DNA of 64,000 nt from Crassaminicella indica (GTDB lineage: Bacteria; Bacillota; Clostridia; Peptostreptococcales; Thermotaleaceae), in assembly GCF_019203185.1 (NCBI RefSeq), contig NZ_CP078093.1:1116001-1180000 (forward strand), written 5' to 3'. Shown piece by piece: positions 26,148 through 34,332 of this stretch. Below the pieces are notes generated by a model. It was not told the DNA's origin, ran no database searches, and saw only the letters and a program-made list of their open reading frames with translations. Position 1 is the stretch's first letter. Each line of letters opens with the position of its first letter. Made by a program: the position numbers and the translations under genes.

Positions 26148-26897
26148 ATGATGGGAAATAATGCAGTTGTTAATAGTGTTTACTGCACAAGCGTAACAGG
26201 AGGAAATGTGTTGGAATGCACGAATAAGCCATTTCCAATTGATCCGATTGTAGGGGGAGCTGTAGCTAAGATTCCTGTAGTATTAGCAGAATTAACTGTA
26301 CAAATCAATTTAGATTCTTTTGTTGAGTTGCCAGAACCTGCTTATGAAATAAAAAAAATTAAAAAGAATGTAAAAGTTACTCAGTGTTTATTGCTACAAG
26401 ATACCAATACTCTATTTATTAAGGGCTTTATCCGAAAAAATATTGAATATGCTACAAGAGATTGTTCAAATCGTAATGGATTCTGTGGAGATATCAAACA
26501 TTGTACAGTAGATGTACCTTTTAGCTGTACAACACAAGTTAGTTTTAATGGTAATTCTCCTATTCCAATAGTAAATAATACAAGGGATGAATTTGAATTC
26601 TTTAAAACTAGCCAAATAACAGCATCAGGATTTGCAGAAAAGGATCAATTATTATCTGGCGATTTTTCTGAATTTAACCAAGTAAGTACAGAGTATTATA
26701 ACGAATTACCTTATTGTGAACTTATTAGCAGTAAAATCGTAGAATATGATGAGTTTTTAGATAGATATAAACCTATAGATGTAGAAATTCCTTTTGAAGA
26801 AAAAGAATTTACAAAAATTGAAGAAAAAATGGTTATATACCTTACGTTGAAGCTATTACAAAACCAACAAGTTAAAATATCTGCTACAACTATATAA
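26148..26897 (+). CDS. CsxC-like spore coat/exosporium protein, copy 1
   Basis: 249 residues, soluble, ten or more cysteines. A recognisable core AKIPVVLAELTVQINLDS-(F)-VELPEPAYEIKKIKKNVK followed by TLFIKGFIRKNIEYA is typical of the clostridial CsxC family and related SipL/DUF3794-like coat modules, in which cysteine-rich proteins form the outer spore layer. The C-terminal EKEFTKIEEKMVIYLTLKLLQNQQVKI is also shared with copy 2. It should be expressed late in the mother cell; I see no convincing sigma-K or sigma-E promoter by eye. GGGAGAG precedes the ATG. The paralogue follows after its own terminator. Confidence 0.75.
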   Translation: MMGNNAVVNSVYCTSVTGGNVLECTNKPFPIDPIVGGAVAKIPVVLAELTVQINLDSFVELPEPAYEIKKIKKNVKVTQCLLLQDTNTLFIKGFIRKNIEYATRDCSNRNGFCGDIKHCTVDVPFSCTTQVSFNGNSPIPIVNNTRDEFEFFKTSQITASGFAEKDQLLSGDFSEFNQVSTEYYNELPYCELISSKIVEYDEFLDRYKPIDVEIPFEEKEFTKIEEKMVIYLTLKLLQNQQVKISATTI

Positions 26898-26901
26898 TAT
26901 A

Positions 26902-26942
26902 AAAAGGATTACGTTCAAAAATTTTTGGGCGTAATCCTTTTA
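26902..26942 (+). terminator. Terminator between the CsxC-like genes
   Basis: AAAAGGATTACG / CGTAATCCTTTT with a 16-base loop. Confidence 0.88.
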
Positions 26943-27084
26943 ATATTTGCTACTTTATGTTGTTTATTGCTCGAGAAAGCTGTTACAAAGTAACAAAAAC
27001 GGGTGAAAATGAATAAGCTAGTAGAAATATGGTTACAAGCTGACCTTAATACATAAATAGGTCATAGATGAGGGGGAAGTAAAT

Positions 27085-27825
27085 GTGTATAAAAAGCAAC
27101 AAATACCTCAATCGAAAAAGAAGCAAGAAATAGAGAAAGTTAAAGTGGAGCTTAGTAAAGTAGGTATCAAGCAATGCGACTGCTTAAAAGTAACAGGAGG
27201 GACAACTCCCCTGTGTATGAATACCTCTGTACCAATTGATGCTATTACTACAGGTGTTATTGCGCAGATTCCTGTTGTATTAGCTGAGCTGATTGTTCAA
27301 ATAAATATAAGTGCATTCATAGAGCTACCAGAACCTGCTTATAAAATAAAAGAAATTGAAAATAAGATAAAAGCTACGGAATGCTTATTAACAAAAGATG
27401 CAAATATGTTGTTTATAAAGGGAATCCTTCGAAAAAGTATTCATTATCTTGTAAAAGATGCTTCAGGAGATGATTGGATTAGTGGAGATTTAAGACAGTG
27501 TACTGTAAATGTACCCTTTAGTTGTACAACAGAGGTAGATTTTAACGGAAGTAGACCTTTTGCAGTTGAAATAAATAAAAGCAGTGAATTTTGTACGGAA
27601 TTTTATAATGCGTTTCCCTATTGTCAGTTGGCAAATAGTAGAATTATAACATACAATGAAGAAATAAACGATCAAATTTCAAAAAATATGGATCAGAATT
27701 CTAAAGAAATAGAGTTTACAAAGCTAGAAGAAAAGATGGCTTTATTCCTTACAATAAAAATTCTACAAAATCGACAGGTGAAAATTCCATATTCTTCAAC
27801 TATTGATATAGGAGGATGGATTTGA
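27085..27825 (+). CDS. CsxC-like spore coat/exosporium protein, copy 2
   Basis: 246 residues. Paralogue of the preceding gene: same core AQIPVVLAELIVQINISAF-IELPEPAYKI, same CTVNVPFSCTTEVDFNG block, same C-terminal EFTKLEEKMALFLTIKILQN. It differs by a lysine-rich N-terminal extension of about 30 residues and lacks the middle FKTSQITASG segment of copy 1, so the pair has diverged after a tandem duplication. The start is GTG 27085 after GAGGGGGAAG. Each copy has its own promoter region and terminator, suggesting separate regulation in sporulation. Confidence 0.75.
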   Translation: MYKKQQIPQSKKKQEIEKVKVELSKVGIKQCDCLKVTGGTTPLCMNTSVPIDAITTGVIAQIPVVLAELIVQINISAFIELPEPAYKIKEIENKIKATECLLTKDANMLFIKGILRKSIHYLVKDASGDDWISGDLRQCTVNVPFSCTTEVDFNGSRPFAVEINKSSEFCTEFYNAFPYCQLANSRIITYNEEINDQISKNMDQNSKEIEFTKLEEKMALFLTIKILQNRQVKIPYSSTIDIGGWI

Positions 27826-27851
27826 TGAATATATAGAAAAGATTTATTCAT

Positions 27852-27886
27852 AAGCTTTCTCAAAAAGTTTTTTGAGAGAGCTTTTT
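27852..27886 (+). terminator. Terminator of second CsxC-like gene
   Basis: AGCTTTCTCAAAAA / TTTTTTGAGAGAGCT followed by TTTT. Confidence 0.8.
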
Positions 27887-28004
27887 AACGTAACCACATT
27901 GATAAGAGATAGTTTATAATTGTAAACATATACAAAATTTACACACTTGTAATTTTAGAATAGATATGATATATTATTATATGTAGCGTAAAAAAATAAG
28001 AAAT

Positions 28005-28093
28005 GGAGAGATGTCCGAGTTGGCTAAGGGGCACGCCTGGAAAGCGTGTAAGGCCGAAAGGCCCCGCGGGTTCGAGTCCCGCTCTCTCCGCCA
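28005..28093 (+). tRNA. tRNA-Ser (anticodon GGA)
   Basis: 89 bases with encoded CCA. Acceptor GGAGAGA / TCTCTCC, anticodon loop CTGGAAA (GGA, reading UCC/UCU), a long variable arm (AAGGCCGAAAGGCC) as required for class II serine tRNA, and T-loop GGTTCGAGTCC. Confidence 0.97.
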
Positions 28094-28114
28094 TTAAAAA
28101 AGTTTATAAAGTTT

Positions 28115-28381
28115 GCTGTGCTAGATGGGGAGGTAGCGGTGCCCTGTAACCTGCAATCCGCTGTAGCAGGATCGAATGCCTATCGACGGTTTGTTGTTGT
28201 AAAGTCTGCCCTGTATAAGTGGCGATGATGATCGGGTCCTGCGCAATAGGAATCTGTGAACCCCGCCAGGTCCGGAAGGAAGCAACGGTAAGCAGACACT
28301 CCTGTGTGCCGTGGGGGTGCCTGATCTGAGTTAACTGTACAGGTTACGTTTGTAACAGCCTATCAACGATAGGTGCACAGC
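28115..28381 (+). ncRNA. ffs: Signal recognition particle RNA (large bacterial type)
   Basis: About 267 bases closed by GCTGTGC (28115) and GCACAGC (28375-28381). It has the 5' Alu-domain feature GGGGAGGTAGCGGTGCCC and the S-domain helix 8 with GTCCGGAAGGAAGCAAC, whose GGAA tetraloop binds Ffh and FtsY. Large SRP RNA with an Alu domain is typical of Bacilli and Clostridia. The position before dnaX is conserved in the group. Confidence 0.96.
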
Positions 28382-28399
28382 TTTACATATAAAAGTTTG

Positions 28400-28427
28400 C
28401 ATGTAGTTTTTTCTACATGTTTTTTTA
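28400..28427 (+). terminator. Terminator of SRP RNA
   Basis: CATGTAG / CTACATG hairpin with TTTTTT loop and a seven-T tail. Confidence 0.93.
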
Positions 28428-28530
28428 TTGATTTTTAAATACAAAGATGGATAGTATTTATATAAAAAAGGAATATATAAATATCAATGTTGTGTTAAAA
28501 ATCTTAAAAGAATATAATATATATAAACAA

Positions 28531-28607
28531 TTTCAAAACTCATTTCGTTCAAACTTTCCTAAAAGTAAAACACTTTATTTTGGCTATCAAAAGTATTTTT
28601 TATAAAT
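28531..28607 (+). repeat. Dispersed repeat, partial copy of the 17.35-kb element
   Basis: TTCAAAACTCATTTCGTTC followed by AAAC matches the centre of the palindromic element at 17,397 with one change, and AAGTATTTTTTATA downstream matches its right arm. It lies in the gap between SRP RNA and dnaX. Confidence 0.55.
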
Positions 28608-28656
28608 AAAAAATATATAATGAAAAAGGTATACGAAAGAAAAGTAGGTGGATAAA

Positions 28657-30276
28657 ATGGCATATGTTGCATTATATAGAAAATGGAGACCAAAAGTATT
28701 TGAGGATGTTGTAGGTCAAGAACATATTACAAAGACTCTTAAAAACCAAATAAAAAATAATAATATAGCTCATGCTTATCTTTTTTGTGGGACAAGAGGA
28801 ACAGGAAAGACATCTACAGCTAAAATATTTGCTCGTGCTGTCAATTGTTTAAATCCAAAAGATTTTAATCCTTGTAATGAATGTGAGATCTGCATAGGGA
28901 TACAACATGAGAGTATAATGGATGTTATAGAGATTGATGCAGCTTCTAACAATGGTGTAGATAATATTAGAGAGCTTCGGGAGAATGTAAACTATCCACC
29001 TACAAAAGGAAAATATAAAGTCTACATTGTTGATGAGGTGCATATGCTGTCAACAGGAGCTTTCAATGCATTGCTTAAAACCTTAGAGGAACCCCCTTCT
29101 TATGTCATATTTATATTGGCTACTACAGAGCCTCATAAAATTCCTGCAACTATTCTTTCAAGATGCCAACGATTTGATTTTAAGAGAGTAACAGAAGCTG
29201 ACGTTGTAAAGAGAATGGCTTATATTTGTAGTCAAATGAATATAGAGGTAGAAGAGGAAGCCCTTAGATTAATTGCTAGGAATGCTGATGGGGCAATGCG
29301 CGATGCTTTAAGCATATTAGATCAATGTGTATCCTTTGGAGTAGGAAAAATTACTTATGATGATGTAATAAATATTCTCGGAACAGTTCGTGAAGACTTT
29401 TTATTTAGGCTTGTAGATTGTATGAAAGATAAAGATGCAAAAGCTGCTATGGAATTGATACAGGAACTGGTTTCTTCTGGAAAGGATATTCAACAATTTT
29501 TAAAGGATCTTATTGAACATTATAGAAATTTAATGATGACAAAGGTGTCAAAGAATTTAGAAGGGATTATAAATCTTTCTAAAGAAAATATTCAAAGACT
29601 TGTAGAACAAGGAAAAAATTTGAATACGGAGAGTATAATTCGTGCCATAAGAGAATTATCTCAAACAGCAGTAGATGCAAAATATGCTACTCAGCCTAGA
29701 ATTCTTTTAGAAGTTGCTGTTGTAAAATTGACCCAGCCTATGCTAGATGATTCTATTGAAGCTTTACTAGAAAGAATTGAAGCTTTAGAGGAAATTATTC
29801 AATCGGGAACAATAAAGGTAGAAAAGGTTCTTAAAGAAGAGAAGAATGAAAAAGAGGATATAGATAATAAGCATGTGGTAGATGAGCCTGTGAAGGCAGA
29901 AAAATTAAGGCCTATAAATTTTGACAACTTAAAAAAAGGCTGGGAGAAGATATTAAAAGCTATTAAAAAAAGAAAAATTTCAGTATATGCTGTTTTGATG
30001 GAAGGAAAACTTGTAAAGGTAGAAAACAATACACTTATAGTAGCATTTGGGGATGGTTATGGTTTTCATAAGGAGGCTTCAGGAAAGAGTCCTTATAAAG
30101 AATTTATTGAAGGAGTGATTGAAGAGCTACTCGGGCAAAAGGTTCAGTTAAAATGTGTAATGGAGGATGAATTAGATGATCTTCCTAAAAGTGATAAAGA
30201 TTCTTCAGAACAAGATCAAGAAATAAAAAAGATTATAGAAATGTTCGGAGAAGACTTGGTTGAGATTGTAGAATAA
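28657..30276 (+). CDS. dnaX: DNA polymerase III subunit gamma/tau
   Basis: 539 residues. AAA+ clamp-loader ATPase: Walker A GTRGTGKTS, a four-cysteine zinc module (CLNPKDFNPCNECEIC), Walker B DEVHML, and the arginine-finger region LSRCQRFDF. Domain III follows; beyond about residue 370 is a short, charged tau-like tail (RIEALEEIIQSG onwards) that would bind helicase or polymerase. It loads the sliding clamp in replication. The start at ATG 28657 follows AGGTGG by five bases; GTG 28648 is in frame but overlaps the ribosome site. It heads the conserved dnaX-ebfC-recR block. Confidence 0.96.
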   Translation: MAYVALYRKWRPKVFEDVVGQEHITKTLKNQIKNNNIAHAYLFCGTRGTGKTSTAKIFARAVNCLNPKDFNPCNECEICIGIQHESIMDVIEIDAASNNGVDNIRELRENVNYPPTKGKYKVYIVDEVHMLSTGAFNALLKTLEEPPSYVIFILATTEPHKIPATILSRCQRFDFKRVTEADVVKRMAYICSQMNIEVEEEALRLIARNADGAMRDALSILDQCVSFGVGKITYDDVINILGTVREDFLFRLVDCMKDKDAKAAMELIQELVSSGKDIQQFLKDLIEHYRNLMMTKVSKNLEGIINLSKENIQRLVEQGKNLNTESIIRAIRELSQTAVDAKYATQPRILLEVAVVKLTQPMLDDSIEALLERIEALEEIIQSGTIKVEKVLKEEKNEKEDIDNKHVVDEPVKAEKLRPINFDNLKKGWEKILKAIKKRKISVYAVLMEGKLVKVENNTLIVAFGDGYGFHKEASGKSPYKEFIEGVIEELLGQKVQLKCVMEDELDDLPKSDKDSSEQDQEIKKIIEMFGEDLVEIVE

Positions 30277-30449
30277 ATACTATAAAGTATTTTGTAATGA
30301 AATAGATGAGATGTGGGAAATATAGAGGTATGCAATATAGTGGATTTTGTTGGTAAAAGATTTTATAAGGTGCTTTGTATATGGTATAATATGTTGTAAA
30401 AGTGATTAAAAAGTAAATATAATTATGAAATTAATGAGGAGGAGATAAA

Positions 30450-30794
30450 ATGGCAAAGGGTAGGGGTAGAATGCCAATGATGCCTGGAAATATGAATAAT
30501 ATGTTAAAGCAAGTACAAAAGATGCAAAAGCAAATGGAAAAAACTCAAGCGGAATTAGAAGAAAAAGAAGTTGAAGCAAGTGCTGGTGGCGGGGCAGTAT
30601 CTGTAAAGGTAAATGGAAAAAGAGAAATATTAGATGTAATCATTAAGCCAGAGGTGGTTGACCCAGATGATATAGAAATGCTACAAGATTTAATACTTGC
30701 TGCTACAAACGAAGCATTAAGAAAAGCAGAAGAAATGGTGACTCAAGAAATGGGGAAAATTACAGGAGGCATCAATGTTCCTGGATTATTTTAA
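30450..30794 (+). CDS. YbaB/EbfC nucleoid-associated protein
   Basis: 114 residues. An N-terminal helix rich in Met/Gln/Lys ([22 protein letters not shown]) and the conserved [19 protein letters not shown] beta region define the YbaB/EbfC DNA-binding family, which forms dimers on DNA and is usually encoded between dnaX and recR, as here. GAGGAGG precedes the ATG. A terminator-like hairpin separates it from recR. Confidence 0.95.
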   Translation: MAKGRGRMPMMPGNMNNMLKQVQKMQKQMEKTQAELEEKEVEASAGGGAVSVKVNGKREILDVIIKPEVVDPDDIEMLQDLILAATNEALRKAEEMVTQEMGKITGGINVPGLF

Positions 30795-30802
30795 ATAAAA
30801 TG

Positions 30803-30829
30803 CCGAGCTTTGACGCTCGGTTCTTTTTG
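30803..30829 (+). terminator. Terminator between ebfC and recR
   Basis: CCGAGC / GCTCGG hairpin followed by TTCTTTTT. recR may rely on partial read-through, as it starts only 35 bases further on. Confidence 0.8.
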
Positions 30830-30863
30830 TTGATGATATTTTTGAGAAATGAGGTGGTATTGT

Positions 30864-31463
30864 ATGAGCTATTATGCAGCACCGATTGCAAGGCTGATAG
30901 AAGAGTTTTCAAAGCTTCCGGGAATAGGAAGGAAATCAGCTCAAAGACTAGCCTTTCATGTTTTAAACATGAGTGAAGCAGATGCAGTGCATTTATCAGA
31001 AGCTATTTTAAATGCTAAGAAAAATACAAAATACTGTTCAGAATGTGGGAACATAACAGATATAGATCCATGTAGTATATGCAGAAATGAGCAAAGAGAT
31101 CAAAGTATGATTTGCGTAGTAGAATCTCCAAAAGATGTTATTGCTATGGAAAAGACAAAAGAGTTTACAGGGGTTTATCATGTTTTACATGGAGCTATAT
31201 CGCCTATGGAAGGAATTGGACCAGAAGAGATTCGGATTAAAGAGCTACTCATAAGGCTTCAAAAGGATAAAGTAGAAGAAGTAATTTTGGCTACAAATCC
31301 TACAATAGAAGGAGAAGCAACCGCTATGTATATTTCAAAGCTAGTAAAGCCTTCTGGGATCAAAGTAACAAGAATAGCTCATGGAATTCCTGTGGGAGGC
31401 GACTTAGAATACGCAGATGAAGTGACTTTGTCTAAAGCGTTGGAAGGAAGAAGAGAGCTTTAA
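30864..31463 (+). CDS. recR: Recombination mediator protein RecR
   Basis: 199 residues. Helix-hairpin-helix [18 protein letters not shown]4 zinc finger [16 protein letters not shown], and Toprim domain with [13 protein letters not shown] and [15 protein letters not shown]. RecR forms a ring clamp that with RecO loads RecA at gaps. The start at ATG 30864 follows GAGGTGG by six bases; the ATG at 30849 would overlap it. In the usual Firmicute order yaaL and bofA come next, but here they are displaced by about 2.4 kb of foreign sequence. Confidence 0.96.
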   Translation: MSYYAAPIARLIEEFSKLPGIGRKSAQRLAFHVLNMSEADAVHLSEAILNAKKNTKYCSECGNITDIDPCSICRNEQRDQSMICVVESPKDVIAMEKTKEFTGVYHVLHGAISPMEGIGPEEIRIKELLIRLQKDKVEEVILATNPTIEGEATAMYISKLVKPSGIKVTRIAHGIPVGGDLEYADEVTLSKALEGRREL

Positions 31464-31477
31464 ATGTTCTTTAAAGA

Positions 31478-31660
31478 TTACCAAGCTAACGCTTGTACTT
31501 TTAAAGAACTTAGGAGATCTTTTGTGATTCTTACTAATCTATTAAAACTTTCTAAATGAATGATATTTACTTCTCTTGCATATTCCATAAGTGCTTTTAA
31601 TTTGGATCTATTGGTATTTTTACTACTACACTTATCGATAAAAAGCTTTTTGATATGCAT
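31478..31660 (-). pseudogene. Serine recombinase N-terminal fragment
   Basis: About 60 residues reading KKLFIDKCSSKNTNRSKLKALMEYAREVNIIHLESFNRLVRITKDLL, the resolvase stretch between the catalytic serine region and the regulatory helix (compare IDK.SGKNTNRPxL and V.SI.RLARNTKDL). The catalytic LDR motif region is altered (ESFNRLVR) and the first and last parts of the protein are absent. A decayed copy from a Tn3-type unit; it lies just after recR. Confidence 0.7.
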
Positions 31661-31697
31661 AGTGGTGGTTGGGCATAAAATTAATATATTTATTCTT

Positions 31698-31735
31698 AGA
31701 TGAGGAGTTATTACTACTCCTCATCTATTTTTAAA
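31698..31735. terminator. Bidirectional terminator-like hairpin
   Basis: AGATGAGGAGT / ACTCCTCATCT with a 7-base loop and ATTTTTAAATTT after it. It lies among the transposon remnants. Confidence 0.65.
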
Positions 31736-31861
31736 TTTTAAAATTATTGCTATCAACCCAAAAAACCATAAACCACTTAAAAATATAAATTTTACATCTA
31801 AGTATTCTATAAGAGGTATTTTTTCTTCTAATGAAATAACCCCTATTGTGATAAGCAGTAA
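31721..31861 (-). pseudogene. C-terminal fragment of a small membrane protein
   Basis: The minus strand reads LLLITIGVISLEEKIPLIEY and then KFIFLSGLWFFGLIAIIL followed by a short basic tail and stop: two hydrophobic segments with no start. It adjoins the Tn3 fragment. Origin unknown; probably the 3' end of a gene cut by transposition. Confidence 0.4.
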
Positions 31862-31864
31862 GGG

Positions 31865-32176
31865 TTACTTTTTTAAAGCTTTATAATTGGCTTCTATGTG
31901 TTCTTCAAAATCCGTTGGTAGATCTTCATCAGGATTATTTAAAGTTGCATCTGCCATCTGAAAGAGAATATTTGTTTTTCCATTAACTCGCCTAAAATCA
32001 TTGATAAGTTCTTTTTCTACTCTTCGTTCAACTCTTAACTCTTTAAATGATAGGTTATCTCCTTCTTCATCAAAACCTATTTGAGCACGATGATATTTAA
32101 TAGATCGACCACGCCAATCGTATTCATCAAAGAGAGTATTTTTAAGATCAAGCTGCTTTGCAATATAAGATATCCT
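31865..32176 (-). pseudogene. Tn3-family transposase fragment with internal deletion
   Basis: About 100 residues: AKQLDLKNTLFDEYDWRGR, then RRVNGKTNILFQMADATLNNPD joined straight to EDLPTDFEEHIEANYKALKK and stop. In full Tn3 transposases the ADxALNNPD segment and the (K)YRNPDEDLPxDFEE segment lie far apart; the two are fused here at their common NPD codons (AATCCTGATG). This suggests a deletion between short direct repeats. N-terminus and catalytic core are gone. Its sequence around ACAAATATTCTCTTTCAG is nearly identical to the fragment at 3375. Confidence 0.8.
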
Positions 32177-32293
32177 ACAGGAAAGCTTATGCTTACCATG
32201 GTAGGAGCTATAGCTGAATTTGAACGTGAGTGCCTTTTAGAAAGGCAAAGAGAAGGGATTGCTTTGGCAAAAGCCGCAGGAAAATATAAATGA
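32168..32293 (+). pseudogene. Serine recombinase C-terminal fragment
   Basis: TGKLMLTMVGAIAEFERECLLERQREGIALAKAAGKYK matches the E-helix and following region of resolvases (TGKLMLxxxGAxAEFER); the helix-turn-helix is truncated by a stop. It is divergent from the adjoining transposase fragment, as in Tn3 units with divergent tnpA and tnpR, but the two are fused so the intervening res site is lost. Confidence 0.75.
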
Positions 32294-32304
32294 TATAGAT
32301 TTTT

Positions 32305-32643
32305 TTATTGTTCAGTATTTTCCTTAGCTTTATCAAGTAAACTATTACTTAATTTAATATTTATCCACGAACATATTACTGGAATAATAGTTATCCATAG
32401 AGGTGGTAATCTATCAAAAATTATAGTAAGTAAATTATACAGATATAAGTATGGAATATATAAAACAATATTAAATAGTAAAAATCTATAATTAATTTGT
32501 TGTATTTTTGTTGCTTTTTTAATAGTAAGCATTCTATTATCATCATAAAATAACCAAAATAACATAAATATTGGTAGATTGTAAAATAACATACCACTAA
32601 ATATCAATAATATATATGGTAAATCTTGAGGGTCAAATTCCAT
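32305..32643 (-). CDS. Orphan small membrane protein, unknown
   Basis: 112 residues with four hydrophobic segments (about 9-34, 50-70, 74-88, 84-98). It begins MEFDPQDLPYILLIFSGMLF. AGGAGG is five bases before the ATG, so translation is likely. I recognise no family. It follows the degraded lipase gene on the same strand and may have been its partner. Unlike other orphan membrane genes here, no copy of the palindrome promoter element lies upstream. Confidence 0.65.
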   Translation of the reverse strand: MEFDPQDLPYILLIFSGMLFYNLPIFMLFWLFYDDNRMLTIKKATKIQQINYRFLLFNIVLYIPYLYLYNLLTIIFDRLPPLWITIIPVICSWINIKLSNSLLDKAKENTEQ

Positions 32644-32676
32644 CTAATCCTCCTTTGTTATCTTGACTTAATGAAA

Positions 32677-32884
32677 CTATAACTGGATAATCAAACCTTC
32701 TAAATCGTTTATTGATATTTTTCCACTTATCCACTGAGCTAAATATCCACCTAAAGAGTGTCCTGTATAAATTTTTACAATTTTCTTACTAAGGCTCATT
32801 TCATATGGATCTAATACAAACTTAAAATAGCATTAATACAAGTACTGTACTAATTAATCTTTTTGCTTTTTTTACCTTCAACAT
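32677..32884 (-). pseudogene. Secreted lipase/esterase remnant (GHSLGG)
   Basis: The minus strand shows an N-terminal signal-like peptide MLKVKKAKRLISTVLVLMLF followed by a stop. A second frame then reads LDPYEMSLSKKIVKIYTGHS and LGGYLAQWISGKI before a stop. GHSLGG is the nucleophile elbow of alpha/beta-hydrolase lipases. The bulk of the enzyme, including the His and Asp of the triad, has been deleted between the two pieces. Probably a secreted lipase lost during the rearrangements of this insert. Confidence 0.7.
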
Positions 32885-33010
32885 CCTTTCTTTTTTTGTT
32901 ATATTTATTACATAATGAAACACTTGTATATTATAGCTGAATATTCATGTAAAAAAATGTAAAATCGTGTATGTGATTATAACTTTTATTTGATTTTTTT
33001 CTCATACTAC

Positions 33011-33038
33011 AGTATCAAAAAGTACACTTTTTGATACT
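33011..33038. promoter_or_regulatory. Perfect 13-bp inverted repeat, operator candidate
   Basis: AGTATCAAAAAGT and ACTTTTTGATACT separated by AC. It lies in the 350-base gap 32885-33234 between the lipase remnant and the orphan gene at 33235, which holds nothing else obvious. Too symmetric for chance; it could be an operator or a transposon-end relic. Confidence 0.45.
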
Positions 33039-33234
33039 ATAGAAATCATGCTTGTTTTGTTGTCCCAAAATATATATAATCGTTTTATGAAATGTTCCAA
33101 AATGAATTGTTATATTTTGAAACCAAAATTATAGAAGAAGATACACTATTTATTAAATCACTAGATCAATTTGTCTTGATATGGAAAATGATATTATTTA
33201 TTTGTAAAGTGAATTTAAGGAGAATAAATAATAG

Positions 33235-33774
33235 ATGAAAAAATTTGAGGATATTTTACGTATAATTATTTTGATTTTGTTTTTCATTGTATTTATATTT
33301 TATAGACATAATGTGATAGCTACTTGTATATTAGCAGTTTTATTGTGGATAAATGTAATTATTGCAATAATAAGGATAAGAAAAAATAATTTACCAAAAC
33401 CTAATTATTATATATATAAACCTGTTATAGTTAAGTATCTAAGACTAATTATGGTTATTATTTCTATAATCTTATTTGTTAAATATGTATTTCTAATTGC
33501 AACTAAAGGATTTTATAAAGAGTTTAATGGATTTATTATTATATTCACTCCCTTGCTATTATCAAATTTTTTGAATGATGATAGAAGAATATATTTTTAT
33601 GATGAAGGATTAGTATGGTGTGGTATAATATTAGAATTTAATAATATAAAAATCTTCCAATGGAAAGAAGATGAAGTTAATATTCATTATAAAAATGAAG
33701 AGTATAATATAAAAGTACCTAAGACAAAATTTGAGCATGTAGATAAAATATTAAAAGAGAATATTAACTTATAA
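33235..33774 (+). CDS. Orphan membrane protein with cytosolic tail, unknown
   Basis: 179 residues. Four hydrophobic segments (about 8-22, 28-45, 65-85, 98-112), then a C-terminal soluble part reading RRIYFYDEGLVWCGIILEFNNIK and FQWKEDEVNIHYKNEEYNIKVP, a small beta-rich domain like the PH-like tails found in several membrane DUF families (DUF5673-type). It may therefore be a homologue of those uncharacterised proteins, but I am not sure. AAGGAG lies 12 bases before the ATG. It is the last gene of the insert between recR and yaaL. Confidence 0.7.
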   Translation: MKKFEDILRIIILILFFIVFIFYRHNVIATCILAVLLWINVIIAIIRIRKNNLPKPNYYIYKPVIVKYLRLIMVIISIILFVKYVFLIATKGFYKEFNGFIIIFTPLLLSNFLNDDRRIYFYDEGLVWCGIILEFNNIKIFQWKEDEVNIHYKNEEYNIKVPKTKFEHVDKILKENINL

Positions 33775-33914
33775 TATGACAAGGGAGGATTTACTTATTT
33801 GTAAGACATGTTAAAATCAGTCCCCTAATATTGCTTATTAAGGAGTGTAGGTATGTATAATTAATCCAAAAAATGGATAAGATACATACAAAGTGGTTAT
33901 AGGGGGGTAATATT

Positions 33915-34217
33915 ATGCGTAGAGGTATGAATCGTTCAGCAAGAAATACTAAAAGTGAAAATAGTTTTTTCAGTGCAGTTGGGAATTTATATGCACAGAT
34001 AATCAATGGAGAAGCTGTGCAGACGGAAGAGGATAAGATGATTCACACTATAAAAGAAGCTCATGAAGAATGGAGAAATGCTGAGAAGTATTTTCAAGAT
34101 GTAACAGATCCAGACTTGATCGATTATGCTATATATAGAGTAGAAGCTGCAAAAACAAGATATACTTATCTTTTAAAGGTAGCTAGGGAAATGGGAATAA
34201 AATCTAATATTCAGTAA
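33915..34217 (+). CDS. yaaL: YaaL family protein (DUF2508)
   Basis: 100 residues, soluble, helical. Matches DUF2508/YaaL by length, by the pattern IKEAHEEWRNAEKYFQDVTDPDLIDYAIYR-VEAAKTRY-YLLKVAREMGI, and by position next to bofA. Function unknown. GGGGGG lies six bases before the ATG. In B. subtilis the order is recR-yaaL-bofA, so this gene is the far side of the interruption that begins after recR. Confidence 0.88.
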   Translation: MRRGMNRSARNTKSENSFFSAVGNLYAQIINGEAVQTEEDKMIHTIKEAHEEWRNAEKYFQDVTDPDLIDYAIYRVEAAKTRYTYLLKVAREMGIKSNIQ

Positions 34218-34332
34218 AGGGATCAGTAGGCAGGAATTCTTTTGATGAGGATGCCTGTCTTTTTAGCTGTTGTCATATTTTAAGCAAAAATTTTATATAA
34301 TGAATTATAATATGAAAAACAGGAGGGGTTTT

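Noticed and set aside
26944-27084. Possible sigma-K/sigma-E promoter before the second CsxC-like gene (CATAAATA)
   Set aside because: The spacing and -10 do not fit the CATA-N3-TA consensus well enough to support by eye.
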